The position numbers were made by a program, and so were the translations under genes. This document shows positions 1 to 12,905 of a DNA stretch of 64,000 bases, in pieces. The notes beneath the pieces are model-generated. The model ran no database searches. It saw only the letters and a program-made list of their open reading frames with translations, and was not told the origin of the DNA. Every line of letters starts with the position of its first letter. The stretch's first letter is position 1. Where the stretch lies: contig VFFE01009084.1 in NCBI GenBank assembly GCA_008921705.1, positions 1,381,139-1,445,138 of the forward strand. The letters run 5' to 3'. This DNA comes from Burhinus oedicnemus. Lineage: Eukaryota > Chordata > Aves > Charadriiformes > Burhinidae.

Positions 1-3000
1 TTGAGGGACAGGGAGATCCCAGCAGCAAGGCAACAGCAGGGCAAATTTCAGCTGACTTCTGGCAGGAGGGAAAGGAGAAGGAAAGGAAACCAAAGCTGGC
101 TGTGTTTGGGGACCAGCTGAGGGGACAAAGGTGAGGAAGAGGTGGGAGACTACGCGTTCGCTTGTGGGAGGAAAGCGTAAACAAGGGTTTTGAGTTAAAG
201 CTCAGGAGCTCAGTTTCTCCCATAGGCTGTGAGGTTGAGTTTGCTAATGTGATATGCTGGGACAGAAAAATATAAATAGTTTACTTAGAACCTCTCCTAC
301 AGCTGTTAACACTACGGACTAAAACCCTGCAAAACTAATGAAAGCTTGAATTTTAACTTGATCCAGAAAATTCAGCCCCAGGCTGACTGAGTTTTCATTA
401 GCAGACAAATGGCCCACGCAGAGCACCAGAAGGTGTTTGTGCCAATAATTCTGGTGACTGCACAGGTAGAGACTTAAACAGCTTTATGCTTTTGCACCTA
501 ACACATACAGACATGCGGTTTCAATAGTTGATATTGAATATGAATTCAAATATGAATTATGAATAAATTAATTTATGTGAACCAGTGTATACATAGAATA
601 AAAATATACCTATTTACAGTGCATATTATCTTTTCTACATCCCAATTTCAATTGTTAAGGAATTGAACATCACTGATCTTGGTTGGTTTTCTCTTTCTAT
701 AATGGATTTAAAGTATTTCCAGTATTATCATTTTGTCTCATTTTGTCTTTCTTCTGCCTCCTCCATTGTGCAGCTGACACCTTGTCCAGGATTTATCATG
801 CAAAAGCCCAAACATTCATGCTAAGGGCCACCACTGCTACTCTGGGATGAGCTTATGGTATCAATCAAAGGTTACTTCAGGCTCATGTAAGTTGGTAAGT
901 GTGAACCTGCCCCCTGGAGCAAGCCAGGAACCTCTAAATGAACCAGAGTCGACAGCACCAACATATGGCCTCTAACTAAAAAATGTTTTACTGTCTCCCA
1001 TGTTGGAGAGAGGATCAAATTAGAAAACAAAACTGAATAAAAACATTTACTTTAAAAAGCCATGCCCTCTTCCCAGGATGGACTTAATGTACAACCTTGA
1101 GTCCATCAGAGCACAACCTGCATTGCCCGCAAGCGATGCTGTTTTATGCAAAATCCAAGTCCTGTAAACATTCCCTACTACCCAGCTAAGTTTCCTGCAC
1201 TTTCTAGCATTTTTCTACAGGCAAGGAACTCTAACCTATCTCAGAGTCCCCATAGCTGAATAAAATGTGTCTTATCTAGACATTTTTAAAAGGTCATTAA
1301 GTACCTACACATTTTGCCTAACTTCCCAGGTGGAAGAAAGTCGTTTTGCAGAGCTGCTGGTCCAGCCACAGGCAAAAGAAGATGTCTCACTGCATCTTGC
1401 TCGCTCTTGCCTCCCTACTAGCAAATAAAACCTCTTTAAACATCTTGTGTTTGTTTAAGCGCAATAGCTATAATAAAATGTTTCAGGTGCCCACCACCAT
1501 TTTCTACTAACCCTGACACACCAGACCTTCCCCACGTGCATTTTCTCCACCTCTAGTCAGTCCTTCAATTTGGACTGGAGTACTGGGACTACCTCCTGTA
1601 GTACCGGAGTACCTCAGCAAGCACTGCAGAGTACTGGCCTTGTTTGGTGATACAAACCCAAATAACACTGTTGATTTAATTTTTTTTCTTTTAGTGTTTT
1701 CTTTCTCATTTACTGTATTCTCCTTTCCTTGCCATTACGCCATTATGCCCCTTATCTCACATCCGTTGTGTTTGGAAATACGTTAAGGGCCTGGAGTAGA
1801 GCTAGGAGTATAAGAGCTGACTTTTAGACATTTGGGGTTCAATGAGCAGCCAGAAACAGCTGACGCCACATTCACAGGCCAGGTGATTAACTTCTCTTTG
1901 GTTTCTCAGAGCACTGGTCCCTGCTGAAGCTCTCCTAGAAAGCATAAAGTATGAGAAAGGAAAAATAACCACTTGGTTGTGTTCATCAACCACTGACACA
2001 TCAGGGCACTCCTCCTAAGATTTCTGCAACTAAACCCATTAATCGTCGTGTAGCTAGGGTTAGTAGAAAATGGCTTAAGTCAATGCAACAGCTCAGGCTT
2101 GGAACAAGAAATACCAATCAAGGGTCCAGAAGATTCAAATTTAAGTATGAATTTCTGCAGTTCCTGTATTTCAACAGAGCTGTCTTTGGTGTCAAGAGAC
2201 CAGGCTACAGAGCCTAAGAACGAAAGGCTGTCACCACACCACAACCCCTCTGTCATTTCTCTGTGTTTAAGCACACAGCAGGCTGTGCTTCAGCAAGGTC
2301 TCTAATCCGTGCTGAAAAGGAACCAGCAAGATGACTGACGCTGTTTCAGCACCACATTTTTCTATCTGTCTGGTTGTTTTGATCTCTTTTAAAGTAACAA
2401 GCAAGATTAATGGTGAGATTATTACTGGTAATAATCTATAAATATTGGTGAAGTGATAACACTTTCCACTTGGTGGCAGATATTGCTTTTAAAAATAAGC
2501 ACAAAGCTTAAAAGATTCATTTAATGCAGTTTTTTACTGAGAAAAAGCTCTGCGGTGCCTGATGGGCACAGGCCCCTGTTGGATGTGGGGCTGAGCTGCA
2601 AAGTTTTGGGGCAAGGACATACACCAGGAGCCATGTGTGTGGCGGACAGCCATGCACAGCTGTGTTTCCTCACACCCTTCTGGGCCCACCCAGCCCCACG
2701 AGTGTCCTCTAGGGATGACAGGAAGACTTTAACATTCAGAGAGTCCCCAGCACTCCATGAAACCCCCAGCCCTTGGAGAAGGTCAGATCATGCAGGTTTT
2801 AAGCATGGGGCATCAGCAAATGTTTAGCTTGCTGCACGCTGTGTAATTGCGGGGAGATGCTCCCTCTGTTCCTGCCTTCTCCCATTTAAATTGCCTGTAG
2901 GCAGTTTGTTGCCAAAAGGGGCATTTTTATCCCCATTCCCTCATGTGGTGCTGTGCTATGGCAGAGCACTCAATGAGGGACGTTAAATACAAGGACACTG

Positions 3001-3248
3001 TCCCTGGTTCAGGGCACCTGAGACACAAACTGCTGGGAGCTGGAGGGTGCTCTGGAGAAGTATTGCCTGATCCGTGCTCCCTGATCTCCTCAAGGCGTCC
3101 ACTGTCAGTCCCTCCAAGAGACAGGGCCCTGGACTAGCTTCCCTAGAACAACCAACCTTTTGTTCTTTTTCTTCTAAGAACCCACCATGGTAGGAAGGCA
3201 GAGGACAAATTTTACTCTGATAGCTAACAATGAACATCCCAGAATCAT

Positions 3249-3285
3249 ATGAATCCCACTGACCTGCATGTAGGACTATTGCACC
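3249..3285. repeat. Ancient palindromic amniote repeat, remnant
   Basis: The stretch AATCCCACTGACC followed by TAGGACTATTGCA resembles a short, very old palindromic repeat common in turtle, crocodile and bird genomes, whose core reads roughly AGTCCCATTGACTTCAATGGGACTA. I recognise the pattern from memory and cannot name the library entry. The copy is short and heavily diverged, so a chance match is possible. Confidence 0.45.
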
Positions 3286-4054
3286 TTCAGTCAGGTTGTG
3301 GACTAGAAACAAGGTCATTATACTAGCTGGCAGGCAGTTAGTCAATTAAGTTATGAATGTCAATGCATGTTTGCATGAAAACTTTTCTTAATAAAAATGC
3401 AAAATATTGAGGTTTTGACTCTTTTCCTTCGACATTCAGCACAATCCTTAAAATAAAGCAATTTTTTTCTGGTGAAAGTTAATACATGTCCCCAAAACAT
3501 GGCCACTGTCATCTCATTTGCTTTTCTGAAAATACTTCCTGAAGTAACACTATGTCAGCTGGGGGAAAAAAAACCATTGCAATGATACCTTCCTCTTGGG
3601 CAGAAGAGTGTTGTGGAAAACAGCTCTGTCACATACTCCTGTGGACTGCCATGGCCTTTATGCAGCGGGATCCCTCAATTTCTAGGTAATGCCTTCATCT
3701 CTAACATAGCTGCATACTCTCTCAACAAAGAAAAGATATCCTGAGGCCATGACATGTACTTCTTTAGCTGAGATTTATTTTGAACTGTACTGAACAAGAA
3801 CATATAATAATGCATCCTCTCTTAGCACAAAGCCACGCTCTCAAAGTTCCCTTCTCTCACCACTGAATGGGAAGCTGAGTGCTTCCGCCTAATTATTCTG
3901 ACCTTTCTGCTATCAGGAATTGACTCAGACTATTCAAGGGGCAGAGAAAGAATCTCTGTTTTTGCTTTGGTAATGTGTTGCTTGGTGGCAGCATAGCCCT
4001 CTAACACTGTAGGGTCTCTTTTCAGCATTCACTTCCTCTTGGGCCCACGATCTG

Positions 4055-4057
<3 letters not shown>

Positions 4058-4106
<49 letters not shown>
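4058..4106. repeat. 49-base poly-A homopolymer
   Basis: An uninterrupted run of 49 A follows CGATCTGATT. CR1, the main avian retrotransposon, does not leave poly-A tails, and no AATAAA lies just upstream, so this is probably slippage expansion rather than a retrocopy tail. The exact length is unreliable in most sequencing methods. On the opposite strand it appears as a run of phenylalanine codons in a meaningless 71-codon frame. Confidence 0.95.
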
Positions 4107-4107
<1 letters not shown>

Positions 4108-5408
4108 CCAACAGGAGAATATATAAACCATTCCCATCCAGCTATGCATCTCTCCTGTCTAAGTGTGGCTCTTTGCCATTGAATTTTAATGCCAATGAAT
4201 CACATCCCAGAAAGGGTATGGGCCATTGCTTAGTGATGCTAATGAAACCTCCTCCCTCTCTGTTAGAGCCACCTCTGCTTCAAGAACTGACAGCAAAAGG
4301 AAGATGGCTTTCTCTCAGCTAGAGAGTAATACGTGACACGGACAAGCGATGTGTCCTACATGTGGTCATTGGTAGGGCCAGATGCCAGAAATTTCCTAGC
4401 TCTGCCTCAAAACCAAAATTACATTTATTTCCACTTTCCAGGCAGTTGGCATGATGCTGCCCTCGTGCTAAGTCAACCACACCATATCCCCACACAGGGA
4501 GATCTGGGAGGGCTTGCAGTTAGAGAGTCACATTTTCTACCTCATTACTTTGTCTCTTGCTGATCCTGACCTTCTCACAGGGCTTATTTTCCTCTTCCTG
4601 TTCACTTTTTCCTGCCCGCCTCTCTGCCACTAATGTCAGTGACAAGGTACAAGACTGGCTATCTAAATTTCTTTTCCTTCTAACTCTAATTGCTTTCTCC
4701 CTCCCAAAGGAAAAATTTCAAAGGTAGTTACAATATTAATTGGACATGAAATTTTGCTCAGAATTTTTCCCCCTGTGCTTTTGATATGTTGTATTGGCTA
4801 TGACTAGGCTGGTGGTTATGTTACAGAAAAACAGACTGTTGTAAGTGAAAAATAACCAAGATTAGAAATGTGGAAAATCACAAGTAAGTAATTAGCACAG
4901 TTTACCCCACTTATCTGAATTTTTTTATTTATTTATTCATTGCCATTTTTGTACAACATTGGAAAATTCCCTCTTCAAGCCAGGTGGACTAGTGAATACC
5001 CATGCCATCTGCTTAAATATCTAATTTGCAGTATGCCATCTATATGACCTTCAGTTTTCAAATCATTTTATAACCCATCAATCTGTGCACCTGGCACAAT
5101 ATCCTCTCTGTGTACCTGATAACTGGTTAGCACATTTTAACCTCTCTTGTGGCAAACAAAGAAAATTTTCTATGCTCATCACGGCTTTTTTCCCCATTCC
5201 TTCCCATGCATTTGCTATTACAGGAGGACAACATAATGAATTTGTTAGAATCAGAGTCATTTTCATCTGACACTTTGCAAGAATTCATTTGCTCTCAGCA
5301 CTCAGTTTTTTAAATACATTTTAGCTGTTTTTCACCTGTCACGTAGACTTTGTTAGAAAACACCAATTTTTCATTTTTTAAAAGGGAAAAACTGTGCATC
5401 TCAGCACA

Positions 5409-5460
5409 TAAACTGGGACTACAAAGAGCATGTAAGACAAAATGCTGCGGACTGAGAGCA
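5409..5460. repeat. Ancient palindromic amniote repeat, half copy
   Basis: AACTGGGACTAC, then GCATGTAAG, then ATGCTGCGGACTGAGAGC follow in the same order and spacing as the right arm of an old amniote repeat (AATGGGACTACTC..GCATG.AAGT..TGCTGCAGGA..GGGCC). The order of three matching blocks makes chance less likely, but the copy is diverged and the left arm is missing. Confidence 0.5.
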
Positions 5461-8400
5461 TTAGTCATGCAGGTGCTCACCACGTGATATTATTCATAAA
5501 AATAGTATCCGGTGCTGTCGTCACTAAAGTTGTCCAAAGGAACTAACAAAAGCAAACAGCTTGCTACGTGCTCCAGATGGGGTTAAGTGAATGTCTGCCC
5601 CTTAAAACATTTTCTGAAAATTTTATATGTCATGCCCTTGAGCCGTCTGGCTGTCAGTGATTTTCCAAATGCATTCAGCGTTTCCTTCCTTGCTCCCATC
5701 CAGTCAGATGCGGCTGATGCTGCAGTACCAGGAATGTGACTTACGTTAGAAGGGAAAACACTCACCCAGCACATGTTCAACATGTGTCACAGGGAAGAGA
5801 CCAGCCCAAGCAGATAGCAAGAGGCAAAAAGATGTCTCCTAGTTCTGATCACTGACAGAGAGTGAAGGACTGAAGCTCTCAGGTGAAGCTTTTTTGGTGA
5901 AGGAAACAGTCCCTCGGGGCAGTGCAGGGCAGCCGGACAGGAAAGGGTTTGCATTCCGCAGCACAGTGGAGCACAAATGGAGGTAAATGAAGTGTACTGA
6001 CTTCTGTGGGGGCACTAAGGAATTTATTCACATCTTACTGCCCAACCTAGGATACTGGGAAAAGGAGTCAACCCTCTTTTTGGTTAAACAGAAGAGCATG
6101 GCTTGTATTTCCAGTGATCCTGTTGGGTTTTGGCATGAAACAGGACAAGACAGTCAGTGTGAACACGTCTAGTGCTGCAGAAATGCATGTCAGTAGGTCA
6201 AACGGTCAAGGTGTGCTTCCTTCACCAAAAGAATCAAGGATGCCACTGATGTCCATTTCCCTGCAAACCAAGATGACAGCCAATAATTAGCATCAGAGCA
6301 TTTCCTCTGTCACCTCAGTCTCCTCAGTTAAGTCTTGCTAAGTCTGCTAAGACTAAAGTAAACATTTTCTAGTCTCAGTTAAATGTTGGCAAACAGGACT
6401 TGACACTGCAAGTGGAACTGGCCAGGAATCTTGTGATGAGTTTCTTGACTAGAAAACACGGATTTGTAAAAACTGACACTTTGGTCCAAAGAACGTTTCC
6501 AGGTTAAGAGACAGGGAGAGGAGTAACCTCCGTTTGCCCCCACAGCGGTATTAGGAGAGTCGGTAGGGCACTTGCAGCCTTGCTCTCCCTTACTCAGATC
6601 ACAGACTTTGGTCTGGGTCTCTTGGTGAGAGCTGGGGCTATGCCTGCTGATACACGAGTCAGTTTGCCATCAGCATCTCACCTGCTTCTGATTGATACCT
6701 GTGCAAGTGTTGATGTAAGGAGGGAGATAGATTTTCCATAAATTAAGGCACATACTCTGGATGGTAGAAAACAGCAGAGCAAATATTTGAAACTGGTCAC
6801 CCTGCACACCCTACCGGAGTTACACCTACCTCTAACTCGTGGTCAAAGTGTGTCTTTTTAGACAGACAGTATTCAGTTTCATCCAGTTGTAAGAAAGCAG
6901 GGATGCTGAAATCTGAGCAGAGTTTGCGCGCAGCCGTCATCCTGCATGACCCGCTGTGCTGGTCAGTGCCAGCCAGCTGAGGCCCACCAGTAGCCACCTC
7001 ACTCATCCCTTCTGCATTTCACTCCGTGTGACTCCCACCTGTTATAAAAAATCCTCTCTGTTCTCTTACGTCTCAAAGCTTTTAGCAACCTGCTGTCATG
7101 TATGAAGCCAAGATCAAAGACAACAAAAGTGCCTGTCTAATCTTGAATGTAATCCTCCTTACGTGGGATTGTTCCTGAGCTGCAAGTACCAGCAGTCTTT
7201 CCATCCCCGTCTTTGAACTCAGGGCTTAAGACACCAGGGTCTCTCACACTGTTGCCACCACAGATCTGACTGTTTTCCGGCTGCCCAGTTTCTGCTGCCA
7301 TTCATGGTGTGTAGTATGTAAAGGCGTGAGCAGAGTCTAGTTTGTGAATTGCCCCACAGCATATGACAAAGCTATCAGAAACTGGCCTGGCATCAGATCT
7401 GTCATATTGCTTTTCAAAATAAGAGTTCCTGTCATTAAACAGCCACTGACCCCTTGGCAGCAGGACCAGACAGGTGAGACACTACAAACAACCTCCCTTA
7501 TAGATTCCAACACACCGTCCTTATCTGACGCCGTGCAGCTCCAGGTGATATAATTGCTTTGACAAAAGTGGGAGCTGGGAGACCCGCATCACCAGACCTT
7601 TAGGAAGCTGGAAAAACATAAATGCACCACTTATGTTCTCTTAAATGTCTTTCACCAGGCGGATCTTCTCTTAGCTTTCATTCATGCTGTATTTTTTCAC
7701 ATCTGTGTGCATTTGTTAGCAGTGAGGCAGCACATCCAGCTTGGGCCACAGATCTTCCCTCGTGTGCATCCTCTCAAAGCCTGGCTAGGCTCTTCCTTCC
7801 TTGACAAGGGATTTAACTTCGCCCCTTTAATCTTCCCAAGCTTTTCTTGGGCTTGAGTATTCCAAATATTATGTAGTTCTAATTATTCCAGTAAGACACT
7901 GAAAAATCTCAAGTGCTTTTATTCCCCTAAAAGCTGGCAAGGGATGTGTAAGTTGTCTGTTCTTTTGTTTCACTTACTACACACTTTGTTTTCCCTTTCC
8001 CACTTGCCAGCACAAAACCAAAATCTGCAAGCTTCCTTCTAAGCCACCCTGTGCCAAATTTTCCAGGAAGTAATCTGTAGTGCTGAGTCCCGTAAGGAGC
8101 TGTTGTTCCCACAGCAAACATCTGCACTGCGAGCAACAGCACAAGGAGACATGATTAAAAGCTATGTAGCTCTTATGTTCTTTACATCTGTGTGGCTATA
8201 ACCTATTTAGTAAGCAAATTTCAAAGTTTCTGCTGTGATTAAATTAAAATCTACAACCACATTTGTAGCATATAGGAATTATTTTCTCTCCTAAGCTTAA
8301 AGAAATGATTTACCAGTTTTATCTAAGATTACGTTGAATTCGACACATTGATGCTACTTAGCTATAGTGCATTAGCTCTAACTTTAAATAACAATCTTTT

Positions 8401-8877
8401 CTTAAGCTTTTAAAGACAAACAACTGATTAACTTAAAAGCATGTATCTCCCAGGTAAGTAATGTTAGTCATTGTTCATTGTGAAAAACATAGCCACATAT
8501 TTACTTTAATACATATTTCTGTTGATTAATTATGTAAAACAATACCAGTTTTTCTACCCTGGAGTAAGGGAAAGACTTCTATTTAAAAGAAGGACTCCTG
8601 AGAAAACAAATTTCGTTTCAAAGGTTATTAGCAAAAAGAAGCCTTTGTTTTCATCTTAATGGAATCATTCTCCTAGGATGACACAAATATCCATAAAGCA
8701 CCATGATTTCATTTGGGTTTTAAAAAAACAAAAACAACTTTATTTTCCCTTGACGCAAAACAAGATTAGCTGGGTTTGGTTGTTTGGGGTTTTTTTTTGC
8801 CGTGTTGGGTAATACAATAATGGCTAGATTGTTTGTCTCCGGCCATTGCATGAGCATGCAGGGAGCAGGGAAGACGG

Positions 8878-9120
8878 CATAAAAGATTTCCTCCGCAGAG
8901 CCGCTGCAGAGCAGGAGGCGGTGTGCCTGGAGCACGGCCCTCTCCTCCCACCTGCTGCTGCCCCAGCTCCCGGGGCTCGGACGGAGCCCGCGCTTGCAGC
9001 ATCACAGGTGCCTCTCGGGCAAAGCTGGCTCCCCGGGCAATGCAGATTTACCCCCACAGGTCTGCACCGCCATGCGGTCGTGGCAAGGGAGGGAGGGAGT
9101 GAAGAGGAAGCTGGACCGGG
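8878..9120 (+). promoter_or_regulatory. CpG-dense patch with TATA-like box, possible promoter
   Basis: About 15 CpG dinucleotides occur in roughly 240 bases of GC-rich sequence, far above the surrounding AT-rich DNA, where CpG is scarce. A TATA-like sequence, CATAAAAG, lies at 8878-8885, so a start site would fall near 8905-8915, at the start of the CpG-rich part. Several short overlapping open frames cross the patch on both strands (for example 8846-9148 and 8994-9284), but none resembles a known protein. A promoter for a non-coding RNA or an unlisted first exon would fit. A GC-rich patch without function is equally possible. The length is at the lower limit of usual CpG-island definitions. 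Confidence 0.35.
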
Positions 9121-12100
9121 GTCTTGTATTCTCTGGATCAGCCAATAGACCTCAGCTGGTATGCGCAGAAAATGAAGCTGCTGCTTCCTACGTTGTGCAG
9201 GGTGCGTGTTGTCCTGTGGTCTGCAGCTGTGGGGGAGGCTGTCCTTCCTCCAGCCAAAAACCGCGAAGGGATTTGTTTACATGAGTGCAGCTGTGAGGTC
9301 CCCCAAATGCAGGCCAGCTGTTACAAGCCATAATGAGCTCCTAAATAGTGCGAACCAAACTGTCCTGCTGCATCTGCCTCTTCAATCCCATCCAATAAAC
9401 TGTCCACTAGTAACAAAATAGGATGAGGCTGCAAGATGCAGAGCACATGCTAACACGACTGTAATGGTCGGTCGATGTATCCTACTGTGCCTCCACGGAA
9501 AAGGAGCTCTCCCAGCCCCTGGCAAGGCCCTGGAAAGGATCCCTCATCTTCACAGAGGGTAAAGCAGCCAAATTTCAAAATATTTGCCTGGTTTTTATCA
9601 ACCCTCATACAGGAAAAATCTTCAAAAAGCATAAGGCCAAGACAAGTAACTGAGTTTACTTAATTTGTTTACAAACTCTTCCTCTCACAAAAGAAAAAGA
9701 AAAAGGAAAAGTAATAGTTAGGGATTTCTTCAAACAGATACTCTGCGGTCTTCAGATTTGGAAATGTGTTGATTAATCTGGGGCAAGTCCTTGGAAAATG
9801 GTGAAAAGGCCCAAGTGCTGAAAAAATCTCTGTATACTGTCCCATGTTAGTAAATGACATACAGTCAAGGGGTCTACCTAAAACATGTTGCCAAGCTGAA
9901 AAGGATCAAAGTTTGCTCATACCCTGTAGCATGAATCTGAGAATCTGGCTGGACCTAATAAAAATTTCCTCCTTAGAACATATTGCCCTATGAGAGTTTG
10001 TGACTCCTCAGTTCAGGGGGATTTTTCTTTTTTTGAAAGCATCTACAGTGAAAAACAGACACCATCAAAAAATCTTTTACAGAGCAGAAAAAGAGATTAT
10101 GGTGTTTGTAGCAGATATCTGCAGGAAATTCTGCTCCAGTTATCATAACATGTACGTGTTCTCAAATTAAACTACTCAGAAAGTTCAACAAATAGAGCTA
10201 GGTTTGTTTTCTTCATGGTTCATTGTGAGCTCAGATACCTTACACTTCCTCCGGGCAGAGCCAATATCGCATTTGAGAAACATGTCATGCTCCAGATTTA
10301 TTTGCATATACAAGAAGAGTATTTTGCAGCACAGTTTGATAAACAGTTTTTAAATAGCAAATGTTACTGATAAAAACAAATGGGGGGTATGTTGTGTTTT
10401 TCAAGACAGAAGTTTTCTTTGGAAACAACTGAAAGGAGGGTGTGTAGGAAGCCTTGTACTTCCTGGAGCCCTCCTGGAAGTAAGCAGCACTCTAAACAAA
10501 GGCATTATCAAAGGAGTCCTCTGCATCTCTGTAAATTAGCCCTGGTACCTTAACTGCATTCGTATTAAAACCCATATTAACATGGGCAATAGATCCACGC
10601 TACACTGTCACGATTTTGGGACTACAGTGCAGACGTGTCACAACCATTTGCTCTGTAGGGTTTGGAAAATACTGCTCAATACTATAAATGTATTTTCAGA
10701 ATGTGGGAGATGGGATGGCTTCCTTTCTAAATAAGAAAACCATTTTCAGGAAATGCAAAGGTTCGGTCAGGGTGTTAGAAAACAATTTTGATAAAGCATT
10801 TGCAAAATATTAAAAAATGTAAATAATACATAAATCAAAAATTCATAATAACAATAAATGTCTTTGCTTTTAGTAAGGACTTGCCCCCTTCAAAATGGCA
10901 AATTTTCTGCCACTGAACAGTGATGTTATGATCAGCAGGAATAAGGAAAAAAAAAAAATTGTGAGTAAATGCTTTTAAAAGGACAACTAGCTAAATATGT
11001 AAATAATCAATGGAAGACTCATTTCCTATTATTTCCTAAGGAAAAAAATCAGGAACTGCTCAATCAGATTCCTCAAAAAGTCCTGAAGTGTTGTCGAAAA
11101 ATGACCCGTCTATTCCTACATCTGCTTAATTAATGCAAGTGACTGTGTCAAATATCCTTCCTGGTAATGGATTAAGAAATTATCTACATGCAGCTTTGGA
11201 AAGCTGCAGGCAAACAGAATTTCTCAGTATCACTATGCAGAACATCCTGCCCTACGTCAAGGCATATCTGAAAAAGCTGAGGTAAAGCGAATGGGTTATA
11301 AAAATATGTACAGCTTTAAATTTTCTTGTAGCAGACCAAAGCAGCATTACCATAATAGTTATATCTATCATGTCTCCTGTCACATAATTCCTGCTTCTCC
11401 TGCTCCAGCTTTGCCAATCTTGAATGCATATTTCTCTCTTTTTTGCCAGTGTATCTGTGAAGCTTCAGGCGAATTTCCCTCACTGATCCCTTTGCACACG
11501 CTCCCTGAATCAAGCCAGAAAGATGCTTCTTATCTCCTTCTTCAAATTCCTCCTCGTGACATATATATTCTGTGATGCCTACAAGGACCGAAACCCTTCA
11601 AAACAGCTGGGGTGAGCTCAGAAAGCAGAGATCACCAAGGTATCACTTTGAAAAATGCCTTTTTGAACAATTAGACACATACAGTTGACCGATACACGTA
11701 TGATTATATTGCCCGTGCCCAAATTGTTTCCTCCATTTACTTCTTGTATCCGGGTCTTTTTTTGATGAAGAAAAACAAACAGCGTAATTCTTACAGATAA
11801 GAAGGACAGAAGGCAAAGGAAATATGGCAGATGGGCTTTGAGATGAAGAATGACGATCCTGGGAAGTCACTCTTGCGCAGTTACAGAGACATTGCATATG
11901 ACATTTTTCAGCAAAATATTTATCCACCACACATGCAGTTTTAAGGCAGCAAAAGCAATTTCAAAATTAAAGTTTGGTTGTGCTGGGGAGAAAATGAAAG
12001 AAAAAATTGGGCTTGATGAAGCAATTCACTTCAGCATTTTCCATATGAGAAGTTTCCATTGTGGGTGCTGAATTCACAAAAGGGTTGAGAAGATGAGTGC

Positions 12101-12851
12101 ATCTGGTTCTGTTATATTGTCTCCTCTTGGGAGCACGAAGAGACAGTGTCTGATGCCCAGGCGCCTCTGATGCCCAGACTTTGAGCCGGTTTTGCAAGGA
12201 AACCAGCTGAGGCATGCAAGATACCCAGTCCTGAAGGAATGGCTCAGCAGCTGAAGACCACAGCTCTTTATCTAGAGCTCCTCTGAGATGTGTCATTGCC
12301 CCTCAAGAGTAATGTGGCAGTGTGCCTTCCCCCTGCACACCATAGGGCCTTTCCACAGAGAATCAGTTCAAGACATTCAGGCAAATGCCTGAATTTGTAG
12401 ATGTGTGGGGCCTTCGGTGTGGGCCTTCCTCTTGCTTACGAGAACACAGGACAGGCTGCAAGCACTGGCCATGGCTTTGACCTGTGGCTGAGTGCTGATC
12501 TAAGTCCTTGCCTAGGTCCTTGCCTTACTGCCCTCCCCTCTCTCCCCTCTCTGTTTGATCACCTGTCCTTCCCTCTAATCTGAGAATTTTCAGATTTAAA
12601 AGATCAAAAAGGATGAGCTTTGGCCAATGCAGCCAGAGGGTCTTCAGATATGACTTGGAAAGCAGGACGCTCCCTGCCCAGCAGACTGCCACCGGACACA
12701 CAATGAGGTAGCCCTCAGAAGTGACTGGGCCAGCTCGTTTCTCTGCTTGTTTCTCTGGCTGGGTGAATGTTGGGTTTGCCTTTGTATTTTCAAGAGGTCT
12801 TGAAACAGAAGAGCAGATCCTAATTAGGTTGATTGTTTGTCCCAGCCTTTA
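9121..12851. other. Non-coding DNA, no gene seen
   Basis: Mostly AT-rich single-copy sequence without recognised repeats. No open frame exceeds about 110 codons. A perfect inverted repeat at 12375-12394 is listed separately. A 12-base direct repeat (TCTGATGCCCAG) occurs twice within 12149-12177. Confidence 0.7.
12375..12394. repeat. Perfect inverted repeat, 9-bp arms
   Basis: ATTCAGGCA and its exact reverse complement TGCCTGAAT are separated by only two bases (AA). Such a palindrome could form a tight hairpin or bind a dimeric protein. Nothing around it tells which, and one such palindrome in 64 kb can arise by chance. Confidence 0.9.
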
Positions 12852-12905
12852 GGGACTGAATACATCTCTGCCTTTGGGACTGAATACATCTCTGCCTTTG
12901 GGACT
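12852..12905. repeat. 24-bp tandem repeat, 2.2 copies
   Basis: A 24-base unit (GGGACTGAATACATCTCTGC plus CTTT) occurs at 12852-12875 and again, identically, at 12876-12899, followed by the first six bases of a third unit. Perfect identity points to a recent tandem duplication and a possible length polymorphism. Confidence 0.95.

Larger units (their letters stand above)
1..8820. other. Non-coding single-copy DNA, no gene seen
   Basis: No recognisable exon, RNA gene or intact transposon. The longest open frame is 120 codons (2983-3345, minus), with no family resemblance and overlapped by an open frame on the other strand. Separately listed items are two old palindromic repeats and a poly-A run. 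A small hairpin lies at 520-538 (7-base arms TTCAATA/TATTGAA, 5-base loop). From about 8150 to 8700 the DNA is AT-rich and unusually free of simple repeats, and it holds a near-ideal splice-donor sequence, CAG/GTAAGTA, at 8451-8460. No convincing partner acceptor or open exon was found for it. Confidence 0.7.
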
